Below, piece after piece: positions 39,413 through 49,699 of a DNA stretch of 64,000 nucleotides. A program made the position numbers and the translations under genes. Within the stretch, counting starts at the first letter, position 1; every line of letters starts with the position of its first letter. Under the pieces are notes generated by a model. That model saw only the letters and a list, made by a program, of their open reading frames with translations. It had not been told where the DNA came from and did not search any database. The DNA comes from SCTD01 sp963781675 (GTDB lineage: Bacteria; Actinomycetota; Actinomycetes; Mycobacteriales; SCTD01): assembly GCA_963781675.1 (NCBI GenBank), contig CAWAGF010000001.1, positions 558,001 through 622,000 on the forward strand. The letters are read 5' to 3'.

Positions 39413-40093
39413 TCAGCCCCCGGTGCCCTCCGAGCCGCTCTCCTCGCCGGCCTCGCCCTCGCCGACGACGGCCCCTGCCTCGCCACCCTCCTCGGACGCG
39501 CCCTCGCCGGCGGTCCCGGACTCCCGCTCGCCGCCGGTCGGCGCCTGCAGGGCGGGCTCCTCGCCGCCCTCCAGCCGCTCGCCGGTGTAGATCGGGCGGT
39601 CGGACTCGCCGCTGGTGATGACCGGCGCGAGCAGCTCCTCGGTGCCGTTGCCCTCGAAGCGCAGCGTGAGGTCGACGTACTCGCCCGGGCGCAGCGCGCG
39701 GGTCAGCCCGCGCAGCTCGAGGGTGATGAAGCTGCCGGTGGAGCCGAGCGGCGGCACGACCATCTCGCGCTCGGTGCCGCCGCCGATCACGGCGACCTCG
39801 CGGGCCGCGGAGGAGGTGGCCTCGACCAGGCGGTCCGACTCGTCCGAGGAGTTCGTGACCGTGAGCACGACGGTGGCGTCCGCGCCGACGGCGTAGCCCT
39901 GACCGTCCTCGGGAGCGCGCACCGCGACGTTGCGCAGCGCGAGGGCGCCGACGGCCGCGTTGGTCGACTCGGCGTTGTTGCGCTCCTGGTAGGTCTGCGC
40001 GTCCAGGCTGGCGCCGCACGCGCTGACCGAGCCCATGACGAGGACGGCGGTCGCGACGGCGAGCAGGCCGGGCGCGAGGCGGCGGGTGGTCAC
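39413..40093 (-). CDS. PCu(A)C-type copper chaperone lipoprotein
   Basis: A 226-residue lipoprotein. A signal segment ends in the lipobox VSAC (GSVSACGAS). The central beta domain resembles the DUF461/PCuAC copper-binding family (GALALRNVAVRAPEDGQGY, TVTNSSDESDRLVEATS, then a Leu/Gly-rich end), and the last 50 residues are an acidic Glu/Gly tail. Typical Met/His copper ligands are few here, so copper binding is not certain. GTG 40093 overlaps the stop of the Sco gene, which supports a copper-delivery role. Confidence 0.65.
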   Translation of the reverse strand: MTTRRLAPGLLAVATAVLVMGSVSACGASLDAQTYQERNNAESTNAAVGALALRNVAVRAPEDGQGYAVGADATVVLTVTNSSDESDRLVEATSSAAREVAVIGGGTEREMVVPPLGSTGSFITLELRGLTRALRPGEYVDLTLRFEGNGTEELLAPVITSGESDRPIYTGERLEGGEEPALQAPTGGERESGTAGEGASEEGGEAGAVVGEGEAGEESGSEGTGG

Positions 40094-40794
40094 GGGGCGT
40101 CTCCCTGGGTCTGGGCGAGGAGGGGCAGGTCGGCGGCGATGTCGCCCGGCCGCACCCCTCCCGGGTAGAGGACCGGCAGCCGGTCCCGGACGTCGAAGCC
40201 GAAGATCACGTTGGCGTGCCCCACACCGTATCCAAGCGGCCGGGAGTGGGTGTGGGGGGCCGTCCCGGGCTTGTGCGCGTGCTCGTTGGGGCGTCCTGGC
40301 AGCGTCTCCACCTGGCCGCCCTTCTTCGCCGCCTGGATGCCCGTCGCGGTCTGCGCGGCGTCCACCTCGGCCTGTGTCCCCACCAGCCCGACGTACTCCT
40401 GCGAGAACTGGTCCAGCCACTCGCGCAGGATCGGCGGGGTGTCCCGCGGCGGGTCGGTCGTCACGAAGACGACCTGCACCTGCTCGCGCAGCTCGGCCGG
40501 CGTGCTGCGGAGCGCGGCGGCGATGTCGGCCATGGCGGTGGGGCACTCGTCCGGGCAGCTCGTGTAGCCGAAGTACAGCAGCGTCGGCTTGCCGCCGGTG
40601 CGCTCGGCGAAGTCGTACCGCTCGCCGCTCGTCGTCCGCAGCACGAACGACGGCCGGGACGGGACCGGGTCGGGCTCGACGCCGTGGAAGGCCTCCGGGC
40701 TCGCGGCCGGGCCGGCGACCGTCGCGCTCCCGGTGCCGCAGCCGGCGAGCAGGAGCCCGGCGCAGAGCGCGGCGAGGGCGCGGCGGGAGGGCAT
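40090..40794 (-). CDS. SCO1/SenC family copper chaperone lipoprotein
   Basis: Thioredoxin-fold copper chaperone for assembly of the CuA site of cytochrome oxidase. It has a signal peptide with lipobox LLLAGC (C19). The copper-binding C-x3-C is C80-C84 (FGYTSCPDECP), and the third-ligand His is in VGHANVIFGFD. Length 234 residues. It carries a His-rich insertion (NEHAHKPGTAPHTHSR), which might bind extra metal. The stop overlaps the PCuAC gene, so the two are co-expressed. Confidence 0.88.
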   Translation of the reverse strand: MPSRRALAALCAGLLLAGCGTGSATVAGPAASPEAFHGVEPDPVPSRPSFVLRTTSGERYDFAERTGGKPTLLYFGYTSCPDECPTAMADIAAALRSTPAELREQVQVVFVTTDPPRDTPPILREWLDQFSQEYVGLVGTQAEVDAAQTATGIQAAKKGGQVETLPGRPNEHAHKPGTAPHTHSRPLGYGVGHANVIFGFDVRDRLPVLYPGGVRPGDIAADLPLLAQTQGDAP

Positions 40795-40806
40795 GCGCCC
40801 AGTGTC

Positions 40807-41622
40807 TCAGGTCGGTACGAGCACGGCACCGCGGGCGACCAGCAGCCCCACGGAGACGGCGGCCACCAGGATCGCCGCGCGGAAGGCGTCCCGCGAGCCG
40901 GGCCGGCGGGCGCGCACCAGGCCGCCGACGGTCACCGCCGCGGCCACGACCACGGCGACCACCGGCAGCGCCCCCGGGCGGCCGGGGCCGGCGGCCAGCA
41001 GCACCGCCGCGGTGAGCAGCAGGCCGGCGGCCGCGGTCGCCGAGCGGACCGGGCCGAGCACGTGCGGCAGGCCCCGTACCCCCGTCGCCAGGTCCTCCTC
41101 GAGGTCCGGCAGGACGTTGCACAGGTGCGCACCGACGCCGAGCAGCGCGCCGGCGGCGGTGGCCCACCACGGCGCGAGCACCGGCTCGTCACGGGCCAGC
41201 GTGATGATCGAGGGCACCGCGCCGAAGGAGAAGGCGTACGGCGCCCACGACAGCAGGGTGGCCTTGAGCCGGGCGTTGTAGGCCCAGGCCGCGGCGACGG
41301 CGGCCAGGTGCAGCAGCCCGGCCCGCCAGCCCAGCGCGAGGGAGGCGGGCACGCACAGCGCCGCGGCCGTCAGTGCCGCCGCCCGCACCCGGCCGGCCGG
41401 CAGCTCGCCCTGCGCGACCGGCTTGTCCTCCCGGCCGGTGCGCCGGTCGCGGGCGGCGTCGATCCAGTCGTTGCTCCACCCCACCGACAGCTGGCCGGTG
41501 AGGAACGCGAGCGCCACGAGCAGCGACCGGCCGCCGAGCCCCGTCGACACGGCGAGCGCCGTCGCGAGGCCCGTGACCGCCACGGTCGGCTCCGGGTGGC
41601 TCGCGCGGACGAGAGGGATCAC
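40807..41622 (-). CDS. UbiA family prenyltransferase
   Basis: A 271-residue integral membrane protein with about eight hydrophobic segments. The first Asp-rich motif, NDWIDAARD (N51 to D59, N-D-x2-D-x3-D), and the second, DLEEDLATGVRGL, are the prenyl-diphosphate and magnesium sites of the UbiA superfamily. The aromatic acceptor is not known. It diverges by 38 bases from a UbiG-type methyltransferase and a type III PKS, which would supply and modify an aromatic core. GTG 41622. Confidence 0.88.
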   Translation of the reverse strand: MIPLVRASHPEPTVAVTGLATALAVSTGLGGRSLLVALAFLTGQLSVGWSNDWIDAARDRRTGREDKPVAQGELPAGRVRAAALTAAALCVPASLALGWRAGLLHLAAVAAAWAYNARLKATLLSWAPYAFSFGAVPSIITLARDEPVLAPWWATAAGALLGVGAHLCNVLPDLEEDLATGVRGLPHVLGPVRSATAAAGLLLTAAVLLAAGPGRPGALPVVAVVVAAAVTVGGLVRARRPGSRDAFRAAILVAAVSVGLLVARGAVLVPT

Positions 41623-41660
41623 GCCGAGCAGTGTGGTCGCCCGCGCGGGAGAGTGACAGC

Positions 41661-42359
41661 GTGCGCCCCCTCAACGACCCCGGTCAGTACGACGACCTGG
41701 CCGACCAGTGGTGGGCGCCGCGCGGGCAGTTCGCGATGCTGCACTGGATCGCCGAGGCGCGCGCCCGGCTGGTCCCGGCGGCGGTACGGGAGGGCAGCCT
41801 GCTGCTCGACCTCGCCTGCGGAGGCGGGCTGCTCGCGCCGCACGTCGCCGGCAAGGGCCACCGGCACGTCGGCCTCGACCTGTCGCCGACCGCCCTCCCG
41901 CTGGCCCGCGAGCACGGCGTCGTGCCCGTCCGGGGCGACGTCACCGCGCTGCCCTTCGCGGACGCCGCCGCCGACGTGGTGGTGGCCGGCGAGGTGCTCG
42001 AGCACGTCGCGGACCCGCCCGCCCTGGTCCGCGAGGCCTGCCGCGTGCTCAAGCCCGGCGGGACCCTCGTCCTCGACACGATCGCCGCCACCTGGTGGGG
42101 CCGCTTCTCCTCCGTGACCGTCGGTGAGCGCATCCCGGCCGGGCCGCCGAGGCGGCTGCACGACCCGGCGCTGTTCGTCGACCGCCGCGCGCTGTCCCGC
42201 GCCGCGTCCGAGAGCGGCGTGCTGCTCACGATGAGCGGCCTGCGCCCCAGCGCGCTCGACTACGTCGCGTGGCTGGCGGGCAGGAAGCCCTCGGTGCGCA
42301 TGCTCCCCACCCGTTCGACCGCCGGGCTCTTCCAGGCCGTCGGCGTGAAGCACCCCTGA
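41661..42359 (+). CDS. UbiG-type SAM-dependent O-methyltransferase
   Basis: A 232-residue class I methyltransferase. It has LLLDLACGGGLLAPHVA (SAM motif I), HVGLDLSPTALPLA, DVVVAGEVLEHVADPP and LKPGGTLVLDTI. The N-terminal QYDDLADQWW resembles 3-demethylubiquinone 3-O-methyltransferase, whose substrates are prenylated phenols. GTG 41661 follows GGGAGAG. The type III PKS gene starts 16 bases after its stop, so they form one unit. Confidence 0.85.
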   Translation: MRPLNDPGQYDDLADQWWAPRGQFAMLHWIAEARARLVPAAVREGSLLLDLACGGGLLAPHVAGKGHRHVGLDLSPTALPLAREHGVVPVRGDVTALPFADAAADVVVAGEVLEHVADPPALVREACRVLKPGGTLVLDTIAATWWGRFSSVTVGERIPAGPPRRLHDPALFVDRRALSRAASESGVLLTMSGLRPSALDYVAWLAGRKPSVRMLPTRSTAGLFQAVGVKHP

Positions 42360-42375
42360 CCCGATCGGAACCCCC

Positions 42376-43452
42376 ATGACCGCAGCACTCACCGGCGCCT
42401 CGCACGCGCTGCCCGCCCCGATGGACCAGCAGCGCCTGTGGGACGGCTACTTCAAGGACCACTACGCCGACGCCCGGCTCGCCCGGAAGGTCTGGGAGCA
42501 CTCGGCGATCACGACCCGCCGCGGCGTCGTCGACCCCACGCAGGAGGACATCTCCTCCTGGGGCACCGCGGCCCGGATGCAGCGCTTCCTCGTCGAGGCG
42601 ATGCCGCTGGGCAAGGAGGCCGTCGCCGGCGCGCTGTCCGACGCGGGCCTGGACGCCAAGGACGTCGGCCTGTTCACCGTCGTGAGCTGCACCGGGTACG
42701 TCACGCCCGGCCTCGACATCCTGCTCGCGCGCGACCTCGGCATGACCGACGGCGTCCAGCGGCTGCACGTCGGCCACATGGGCTGCTACGCCGCGCTGCC
42801 CGGCCTCGGGGCGACGGCCGACTACGTCACCGCCCGCCAGAAGCCCGCCGTGATGCTCTGCCTCGAGCTGACGAGCCTGCACGTCCAGCCGAGCACCGAG
42901 AGCGCCCGCAGCGGGTCGCCCACCCCCGGGGACCTCCAGCAGATGGTGGCCCACGCGCTGTTCAGCGACGCCGCAGCGGCGGTCGTGCTGGAGCCGACCG
43001 CCCCGGGGATGGAGGTCGTGGACGTCGTGGCCCGTACGGACGTCGCCACGGCCGACCACATGACGTGGGACGTGACCGACCTCGGCTTCAAGATGGGCCT
43101 GTCGCCGGCCGTCCCGGACGTCCTGGCGCGGCACGCGCGGCCGGTCGTGGAGGAGCTGCTCGCCGCCCACGGCATGACCGTGGCCGACGTGGACGGCTGG
43201 GCGATCCACCCCGGGGGGCGCAAGATCGTCGAGGTCGTGGGCGAGGTCCTGGGGCTGGCCGAGGAGCAGCTGGCCCCGTCGTACGACGTGCTGCGCGACG
43301 TCGGCAACTGCTCCAGCGCGACGGTGCTGCTGGTGCTGGAGCGGCTCGCGCAGGCGGTGGAGGTGCCCGTCGGCGGCACCGTCGTGGCGATGGCCTTCGG
43401 GCCCGGCCTGACGCTCTACACGGCGCTCCTGCGGCGGCGCGGCAGCATCTAG
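42376..43452 (+). CDS. type III polyketide synthase (chalcone/stilbene synthase family)
   Basis: Condenses malonyl-CoA with an acyl starter to make resorcinol, pyrone or phloroglucinol rings. The catalytic triad is complete: C137 (GHMGCYAALP), H278 (WAIHPGGRK) and N311 (GNCSSATV). The C-terminal MAFGPGLT loop is present. Length 358 residues. Product type cannot be read, but grouping with an O-methyltransferase and a UbiA enzyme suggests a methylated, prenylated or lipid-tailed phenol or quinone. A hairpin follows the stop. Confidence 0.92.
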   Translation: MTAALTGASHALPAPMDQQRLWDGYFKDHYADARLARKVWEHSAITTRRGVVDPTQEDISSWGTAARMQRFLVEAMPLGKEAVAGALSDAGLDAKDVGLFTVVSCTGYVTPGLDILLARDLGMTDGVQRLHVGHMGCYAALPGLGATADYVTARQKPAVMLCLELTSLHVQPSTESARSGSPTPGDLQQMVAHALFSDAAAAVVLEPTAPGMEVVDVVARTDVATADHMTWDVTDLGFKMGLSPAVPDVLARHARPVVEELLAAHGMTVADVDGWAIHPGGRKIVEVVGEVLGLAEEQLAPSYDVLRDVGNCSSATVLLVLERLAQAVEVPVGGTVVAMAFGPGLTLYTALLRRRGSI

Positions 43453-43462
43453 AACCGGTCTT

Positions 43463-43488
43463 GTCAAGGGCGGTGCATGCCCTCTGAC
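43463..43488 (+). terminator. hairpin after the type III PKS gene
   Basis: GTCA-AGGGC and GCCCT-C-TGAC pair around a seven-base loop, nine pairs with one bulged base, 11 bases after the PKS stop. It is a moderate stem and likely ends the PKS transcript before carD. Confidence 0.4.
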
Positions 43489-43522
43489 CTGCGACGATGC
43501 ACCTCGGGCCGCGGTGACAGCG

Positions 43523-43531
43523 TGTTATCCT
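43523..43531 (+). promoter_or_regulatory. candidate extended -10 promoter of carD
   Basis: TGTTATCCT (TG, one base, TATCCT) lies 28 bases before the carD ATG. It fits an extended -10 element of the main vegetative sigma factor. No clear -35 is visible, which is tolerable with TGn. Confidence 0.3.
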
Positions 43532-43558
43532 TGGTGCGGCGAGAGGGGCTACACACAC

Positions 43559-44041
43559 ATGACGTTCGCAGTCGGCGAGACCGTCGTCTACCCGCACCAC
43601 GGGGCCGCGCTCATCGAGGCCATCGAGACCCGCACCATCAAGGGCGAGGACAAGGTCTACCTGGTCCTCAAGGTCGCCCAGGGCGACCTGACCGTCCGCG
43701 TCCCGGCGGACAACGCCGAGATCGTCGGCGTCCGCGACGTCGTCGGCCAGGCCGGTCTCGACAAGGTCTTCGAGGTGCTGCGCGCTCCGGCGGTCGAGGA
43801 GCCGACCAACTGGTCGCGCCGCTACAAGGCCAACCTGGAGAAGCTCGCCTCGGGCGACATCAACAAGGTCGGCGAGGTCGTCCGCGACCTCTGGCGCCGC
43901 GACAAGGAGCGGGGCCTGTCCGCCGGCGAGAAGCGGATGCTCTCCAAGGCGCGCCAGATCCTCGTCAGCGAGCTCGCGCTCGCCGAGGGCACCAACGAGG
44001 ACAAGGCCGAGGCCATCCTCGACGAGGTCCTCGCCTCCTAG
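43559..44041 (+). CDS. carD: CarD-type RNA polymerase-binding transcription regulator
   Basis: Stabilises the open complex at rRNA and other promoters, and is essential in mycobacteria. The 160-residue protein has the N-terminal RNAP-interacting Tudor-like domain (VGETVVYPHHGAALIEAIETR) and the helical C-terminal DNA-binding domain (NWSRRYKANLEKLASGD, RDLWRRDKERGLSAGEKRML with the conserved Trp). ATG 43559 follows GAGAGGGG. The PIN-TRAM gene starts 9 bases after the stop, as in many actinobacteria. Confidence 0.96.
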   Translation: MTFAVGETVVYPHHGAALIEAIETRTIKGEDKVYLVLKVAQGDLTVRVPADNAEIVGVRDVVGQAGLDKVFEVLRAPAVEEPTNWSRRYKANLEKLASGDINKVGEVVRDLWRRDKERGLSAGEKRMLSKARQILVSELALAEGTNEDKAEAILDEVLAS

Positions 44042-44050
44042 GCGGGGCGC

Positions 44051-45297
44051 ATGTCCAGCAGCACGGGCCCGGACGCCGGGCTCCCCGAGGGGAGCCTGAC
44101 GCCGGGCCCGCTGCGTCTGCCGGCCTCGCAGCCGACCCGGCGCGCCCGCACGCCGTACGCCGTGCTCGAGGTCCTGCGCCTGCTGGTCGTCGTGTTCTTC
44201 GCCGGGGCCGGCTACCAGGTCGGCACCTCCGTCGACCCCGACGGGCCGGTGCTCGGCGCGCTCAACGGCACCGCCGTCGGCCTGGTCATCGGGTCCGGGC
44301 TCGGCTACGTCCTCGGCGGCGTGCTGGGCCGCAAGACCGCCGCCACCACCGAGGTCGCCCGCACCCGGCTGCGCGACGTGTCGGCCGAGCAGCTGGTCGC
44401 CGGCGCGCTCGGCACCGTCGGCGGCGTCCTCGCTGGGCGCCGGCGTCGCCTGGCCGGTCTTCTTCCTGCCGCAGGCCTACCTCGCCTTCCCCCTGTTCGG
44501 GTTCGTCGTGGTGGTGCTCGGCTACTTCGGCGCCGTCGTCGCGATGAGCAAGCGCGAGGGGGTGCTCGCGCTGTTCGGCGAGCGGGCCGGCCTCGCCCCC
44601 CGCAGCGCCCCGGCCGCGGCGCTGCCCCGCGTCGTCGACACCTCGGTCGCGATCGACGGTCGGGTGCTCGACGTGGTGCGGGCCGGCTTCCTGCACGGCA
44701 CCTTCCTGGTGGCGACCCCGGTGCTGGCCGAGCTGCAGGGGCTGGCCGACGCCGGCGACGACCTGCGCCGGACGCCGCGGCCGCCGCGGGCTCGAGGTCC
44801 TCGAGGCCCTCAAGCGGGAGGACGGCGTCGAGCTCGAGGTGCTCGACCTCGACGTGCCGGGCGTGCACGAGGTCGACGCCAAGCTCGTCCGCATCTGCCT
44901 CGACCGCGGCGCCGCGCTGCTCACCCTCGACACCAACCTGGCCAAGGCCGCCCAGCTCGCCGGCATCCGGGTGCTCAACCTGCACGCGCTCTCGCTCGCG
45001 ATGCGCCCGCCGGTCGCGGCCGGCGACGACGTGCCGGTGCTGCTGCTCAAGGCCGGCAAGGAGGCCGGCCAGGCGGTCGGCTACCTCGACGACGGCTCGA
45101 TGGTGGTGGTCGAGGGCGGCCGCGCCCGCCTCGGCCAGGAGGTCGGCGTACGGGTCACCAGCGTGCTGACCACCGCGAACGGCCGGCTCGTCTTCGGCCG
45201 CCCCGCGGACTCGGACGCCCCGCCGCCGCGCACCCCGCGGGCGGTCCCCGGCCGGCCGTCGCCGTCCGCGATGCCGCACAGCCGCCGCACGCCGTGA
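44051..45297 (+). CDS. PIN and TRAM domain membrane protein (YacL-like), frameshifted twice
   Basis: Homologue of Bacillus YacL, a putative membrane-bound nuclease. N-terminal membrane helices (LLVVVFFAGAGYQVG, GLVIGSGLGYVLGG) precede a PIN domain with VVDTSVAIDGRVLD and a later Asp in LLTLDTNLAKAA. A C-terminal TRAM domain (VGYLDDGSMVVVEGGRAR) probably binds RNA. Extra bases at about 44432-44433 and 44775 break it. Corrected joins are G-G-V-L-(V/L)-G-A-G-V-A-W and L-R-R-T-R-G-R-R-G-L-E. Corrected length is about 414 residues. ATG 44051; the stop overlaps ispD. Confidence 0.83.
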
Positions 45298-45953
45298 CGG
45301 TCGGCGTCCTGGTCCCCGCCGCGGGGCTCGGGGTGCGCCTGGGCCCGGGCGCCCCCAAGGCGCTGCGCGAGCTGGCCGGCGAGCCGCTGCTCGTGCACGC
45401 CGTCCGCGGCCTGCGGGCCGCCCCCTCGGTGGGTCCCGTGGTCGTGGCGGCCACCGACGTGCCGCTCGTGGAGGAGCTGCTGGCGCCGTACGACGTGGTC
45501 GTGGTGCCCGGCGGCGCGGAGCGCCAGGACAGCGTGCGGGCGGCCCTCGCGGCGCTGGACCCGGCCGCCGAGCTGGTGCTCGTGCACGACGCCGCCCGCT
45601 GCCTCACGCCCGTCGCGGTCGTCGAGGCGGTCGTGGCCTGCCTGCGGGGCGGCGCCGAGGCCGTCGTGCCGGTGCTGCCGGTGGCCGACACCGTCAAGCA
45701 GGTGTCCGGCGACGTCGTCGTGTCCACGCTGGACCGCTCCGCGCTGCGGGCGGTGCAGACGCCGCAGGGGTTCCGCCGCGAGGTGCTGGAGCGCGCGCAC
45801 GCCTCAGGGCTGCCCTCCCGGACCGACGACGCCGGCCTGGTGGAGGCTCTCGGCGGCACCGTGACCACGGTGACCGGCTCCGAGGAGGCGTTCAAGGTGA
45901 CCCGGCCGCTCGACCTGCTGCTCGCCGAGGCGCTCCTGAGGGCCCGCGCGTGA
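45294..45953 (+). CDS. ispD: 2-C-methyl-D-erythritol 4-phosphate cytidylyltransferase
   Basis: MEP-pathway step that makes CDP-methylerythritol. Motifs are VPAAGLGVRLGPGAPKALRELAG (CTP-binding Gly-rich loop with Arg and Lys), VPGGAERQDSVRAAL, LVHDAARCLTP, and VQTPQGFRREVL. The 219-residue length is normal. GTG 45294 overlaps the PIN-TRAM stop, and its own stop overlaps ispF (GTGA). Confidence 0.95.
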   Translation: MTVGVLVPAAGLGVRLGPGAPKALRELAGEPLLVHAVRGLRAAPSVGPVVVAATDVPLVEELLAPYDVVVVPGGAERQDSVRAALAALDPAAELVLVHDAARCLTPVAVVEAVVACLRGGAEAVVPVLPVADTVKQVSGDVVVSTLDRSALRAVQTPQGFRREVLERAHASGLPSRTDDAGLVEALGGTVTTVTGSEEAFKVTRPLDLLLAEALLRARA

Positions 45954-46414
45954 GGGTCGGCATCGGCACCGACGTGCACCCGTTCGAGGCCGGCCGGCCG
46001 TGCTGGGTCGCCGGGCTGCTGTGGGAGGGCGCCGACGGGCTGGCCGGGCACTCCGACGGCGACGTCGCCGCGCACGCCGCGTGCGACGCGCTGCTGTCCG
46101 CGGCCGGGCTCGGCGACCTGGGCTCGAACTTCGGGACCAGCGAGCCGCAGTGGAAGGGCGCCTCCGGAGCCGACCTGCTGGGCGAGACCCGCCGCCGGGT
46201 GGAGGCCGCCGGGTTCGCCATCGGCAACGTCGCCGTGCAGGTGGTCGGCAACCGCCCCCGCCTCGGGCCGCGGCGGGCCGAGGCCGAGGCCGCGCTGTCG
46301 CAGGTGCTGGGCGCGCCGGTCAGCGTCAGCGCGACGACGACGGACGGGCTGGGGCTCACCGGACGCGGCGAGGGGCTGGCGGCGATCGCGACGGCGCTGG
46401 TCCTCCCGGCGTAG
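45950..46414 (+). CDS. ispF: 2-C-methyl-D-erythritol 2,4-cyclodiphosphate synthase
   Basis: Cyclises the CDP-methylerythritol 2-phosphate intermediate. GIGTDVHPF carries the zinc-binding Asp and His, then LAGHSDGDVAAHAACDALL, DLGSNFGTSEPQWKGASG and a final SVSATTTDGLGLTGRGEGLAAIA. The 154-residue length is normal. GTG 45950 overlaps ispD. A 12-bp inverted repeat follows 7 bases after the stop. Confidence 0.95.
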   Translation: MRVGIGTDVHPFEAGRPCWVAGLLWEGADGLAGHSDGDVAAHAACDALLSAAGLGDLGSNFGTSEPQWKGASGADLLGETRRRVEAAGFAIGNVAVQVVGNRPRLGPRRAEAEAALSQVLGAPVSVSATTTDGLGLTGRGEGLAAIATALVLPA

Positions 46415-46421
46415 GCCCCTC

Positions 46422-46463
46422 TTCGTGAAGTCCACAGCACCCTGGTCCTGGGGACTTCACGAA
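46422..46463. repeat. perfect 12-bp inverted repeat after ispF
   Basis: TTCGTGAAGTCC, an 18-base spacer, then GGACTTCACGAA. The arms are much poorer in GC than the surrounding genes. It could end the ispDF transcript, but it is also of the kind found as dispersed intergenic palindromes. Only one copy was seen in this window. Confidence 0.6.
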
Positions 46464-46485
46464 CAGCCGGCGGCATGATCGGCGG

Positions 46486-47166
46486 GTGAGCGTGGACGAC
46501 GCCGGCCTGCACGCCGCGAACCTCGCGGCCTTCCAGCTCGTGCTGGCCCGCGCCGGCGGCTGGCCGCACGAGCAGGGCGACGGCTGGGTCGCGGCCGACG
46601 CCGCCTCCGCGGTGCGCTTCTTCTCGTTCACCGTCCTCACCCGCGACGGGGCCACGCCAACCCCGACCGTGTACCGGGTGCGGGCGCCCGCCGGCTGGGT
46701 GGAGATGGACCTGTGGGGCCGGCCCTGGGACGGCGACGTGCGCACGCCGGTGCTCATGCGCCGCGAGCCCGGCCCGCTGCCGCCGCCCGACCCGCGCGTC
46801 ACCGTCGCGCGTACCCCGGCGCAGCTCGCCGAGGCCGAGCGCGCGCTGGCCGCCGGGCTGGAGGTGCCTGGGCTGCAGGGGGTGCTCGGCGAGGAGCTGC
46901 TCGAGCACCCGGTCGCCTGCGCGTACACCCCCGCCGCGATCGCCGTGGCCTTCGACGACGGGACCACGGTGGGCGTCTACCTCGTCGGCACGGCCACGGC
47001 GGCCCGCGGCAAGGGGCTCGGCACGGCGGTGACCGCCGCGGCGATGGCGGCGCTGCCGGAGCGGCCCGCGCTGCTCACCGCCACGACGACGGGACGCCCG
47101 GTGTACGAGCGGCTCGGCTTCAACGTCGTCGGCCGGGCGACGATGCGGAGGCGCGACCGGGACTAG
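46486..47166 (+). CDS. GNAT family N-acetyltransferase
   Basis: A 226-residue protein. The second half is a GNAT domain with the acetyl-CoA loop ARGKGLGTAVTAAAM and the end motif PVYERLGFNVVGRA. The first half (AAFQLVLARAGGWPHEQGDGW and on) is a less conserved GNAT-like region, so it may be a tandem GNAT with a degenerate N-domain. The acceptor is unknown. GTG 46486; cysS begins 11 bases after its stop. Confidence 0.8.
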   Translation: MSVDDAGLHAANLAAFQLVLARAGGWPHEQGDGWVAADAASAVRFFSFTVLTRDGATPTPTVYRVRAPAGWVEMDLWGRPWDGDVRTPVLMRREPGPLPPPDPRVTVARTPAQLAEAERALAAGLEVPGLQGVLGEELLEHPVACAYTPAAIAVAFDDGTTVGVYLVGTATAARGKGLGTAVTAAAMAALPERPALLTATTTGRPVYERLGFNVVGRATMRRRDRD

Positions 47167-47177
47167 CCTCGACGATC

Positions 47178-48583
<1,406 letters not shown>

Positions 48584-48587
<4 letters not shown>

Positions 48588-49621
48588 CGGGCAAGCAGCG
48601 CGGTGGCGGCGGTGTCGCCAAGGGCGGCCAGGGCGGCCGGGGCGCCAAGGCGGGCTCGCACCGCAAGGGCGCGGCGGTCGGCTCGGGCGGCCAGGGGCGC
48701 AAGAAGCTCGAGGGCCGCGGCCCCACCCCGCCGGCCGAGGCCCGGACCAAGCACCCGGCCGCGCGCCGGGCCGCGGCGGCCGAGAAGCGGGCTGCCCGCG
48801 CCGGGGCGAACCCCGCCAGCGCCACGCGTCCCGTCGACCGCGCCGCCGGACCGCGCGGCGTCCGCAAGGGCGGCGCCGAGGCGCCGGAGACCGTCGTCGG
48901 CCGCAACCCCGTCGTCGAGGCGCTGCGCGCGAAGGTGCCGGCGACGGCGCTCTACGTCGCGCACGGCACCGACGCCGACGAGCGGGTCACCGAGGCCGTG
49001 GCGCTGGCCGGCAAGGCGCGCCTGGCGCTGATGGAGGTCAGCCGGGCCGAGCTCGACCGGATGACCGGCCGCGCGCTGCACCAGGGGCTGGCGCTGCAGG
49101 TCCCGCCGTACACCTACCTGCACCCGGACGACCTGCTCGCGCGGGCGCTGGAGGCCGACACCCCGCTGCTGGTCGCCCTCGACGGCGTGACCGACCCGCG
49201 CAACCTCGGCGCGGTCGTCCGCTCGGCCGCGGCCTTCGGCGCACAGGGCGTGCTCGTCCCGGAGCGCCGCTCGGCCGGCATGACCGCCGCGGCCTGGCGC
49301 ACCAGCGCGGGTGCCGCCGCCCGGCTGCCGGTGGCCCGCTGCACCAACCTGGCGCGCACCCTCAAGGAGTACCGCGAGGCCGGCCTGTTCGTGGCCGGGC
49401 TGGCGATGGACGGCTCGGTCGGGCTGGACGACCTGGAGCTGGCGACCGAGCCGCTGGTGCTCGTCGTCGGGTCGGAGGGGGACGGGCTGGGGCGCCTGGT
49501 CGAGGCGTCCTGCGACGTCACGGTGTCGATCCCGATGGCCGACGGCAACGAGTCGCTCAACGCCGGGATCGCGGCCGCCGTGGTCCTCGCGGAGGTCGCG
49601 CGGCGGCGCCGGCTCGCCTGA
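48584..49621 (+). CDS. rlmB: 23S rRNA (guanosine-2'-O-)-methyltransferase RlmB
   Basis: SpoU-family SPOUT enzyme, probably acting on G2251 of 23S rRNA. A basic disordered extension of about 105 residues (Gly/Lys/Arg-rich) comes first, then the substrate-binding domain from VVGRNPVVEALRAK. The knotted SAM domain has DGVTDPRNLGAVVRSAAAFG, LVVGSEGDGLGRLV and IPMADGNESLNAGIAAAVVL. GTG 48584 is chosen because GGAGG lies five bases upstream and it overlaps cysS; an ATG four codons earlier is possible. Length 345 residues. Confidence 0.92.
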
Positions 49622-49671
49622 GCCGGGCGACCGTTCTGCCCGATTCGCACGCTCTGAGGCCTGCCGTCCTG

Positions 49672-49699
49672 GTGACAAGCACCTCACTCCGGGTACCCT
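49672..49699 (+). promoter_or_regulatory. candidate vegetative promoter upstream of sigH
   Basis: GTGACA at 49672-49677 and TACCCT at 49694-49699 are 16 bases apart, close to the actinobacterial housekeeping pattern TTGACA/TANNNT. It sits in the 274-base gap between rlmB and the sigma factor gene and leaves a leader of almost 200 bases. Confidence 0.4.
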
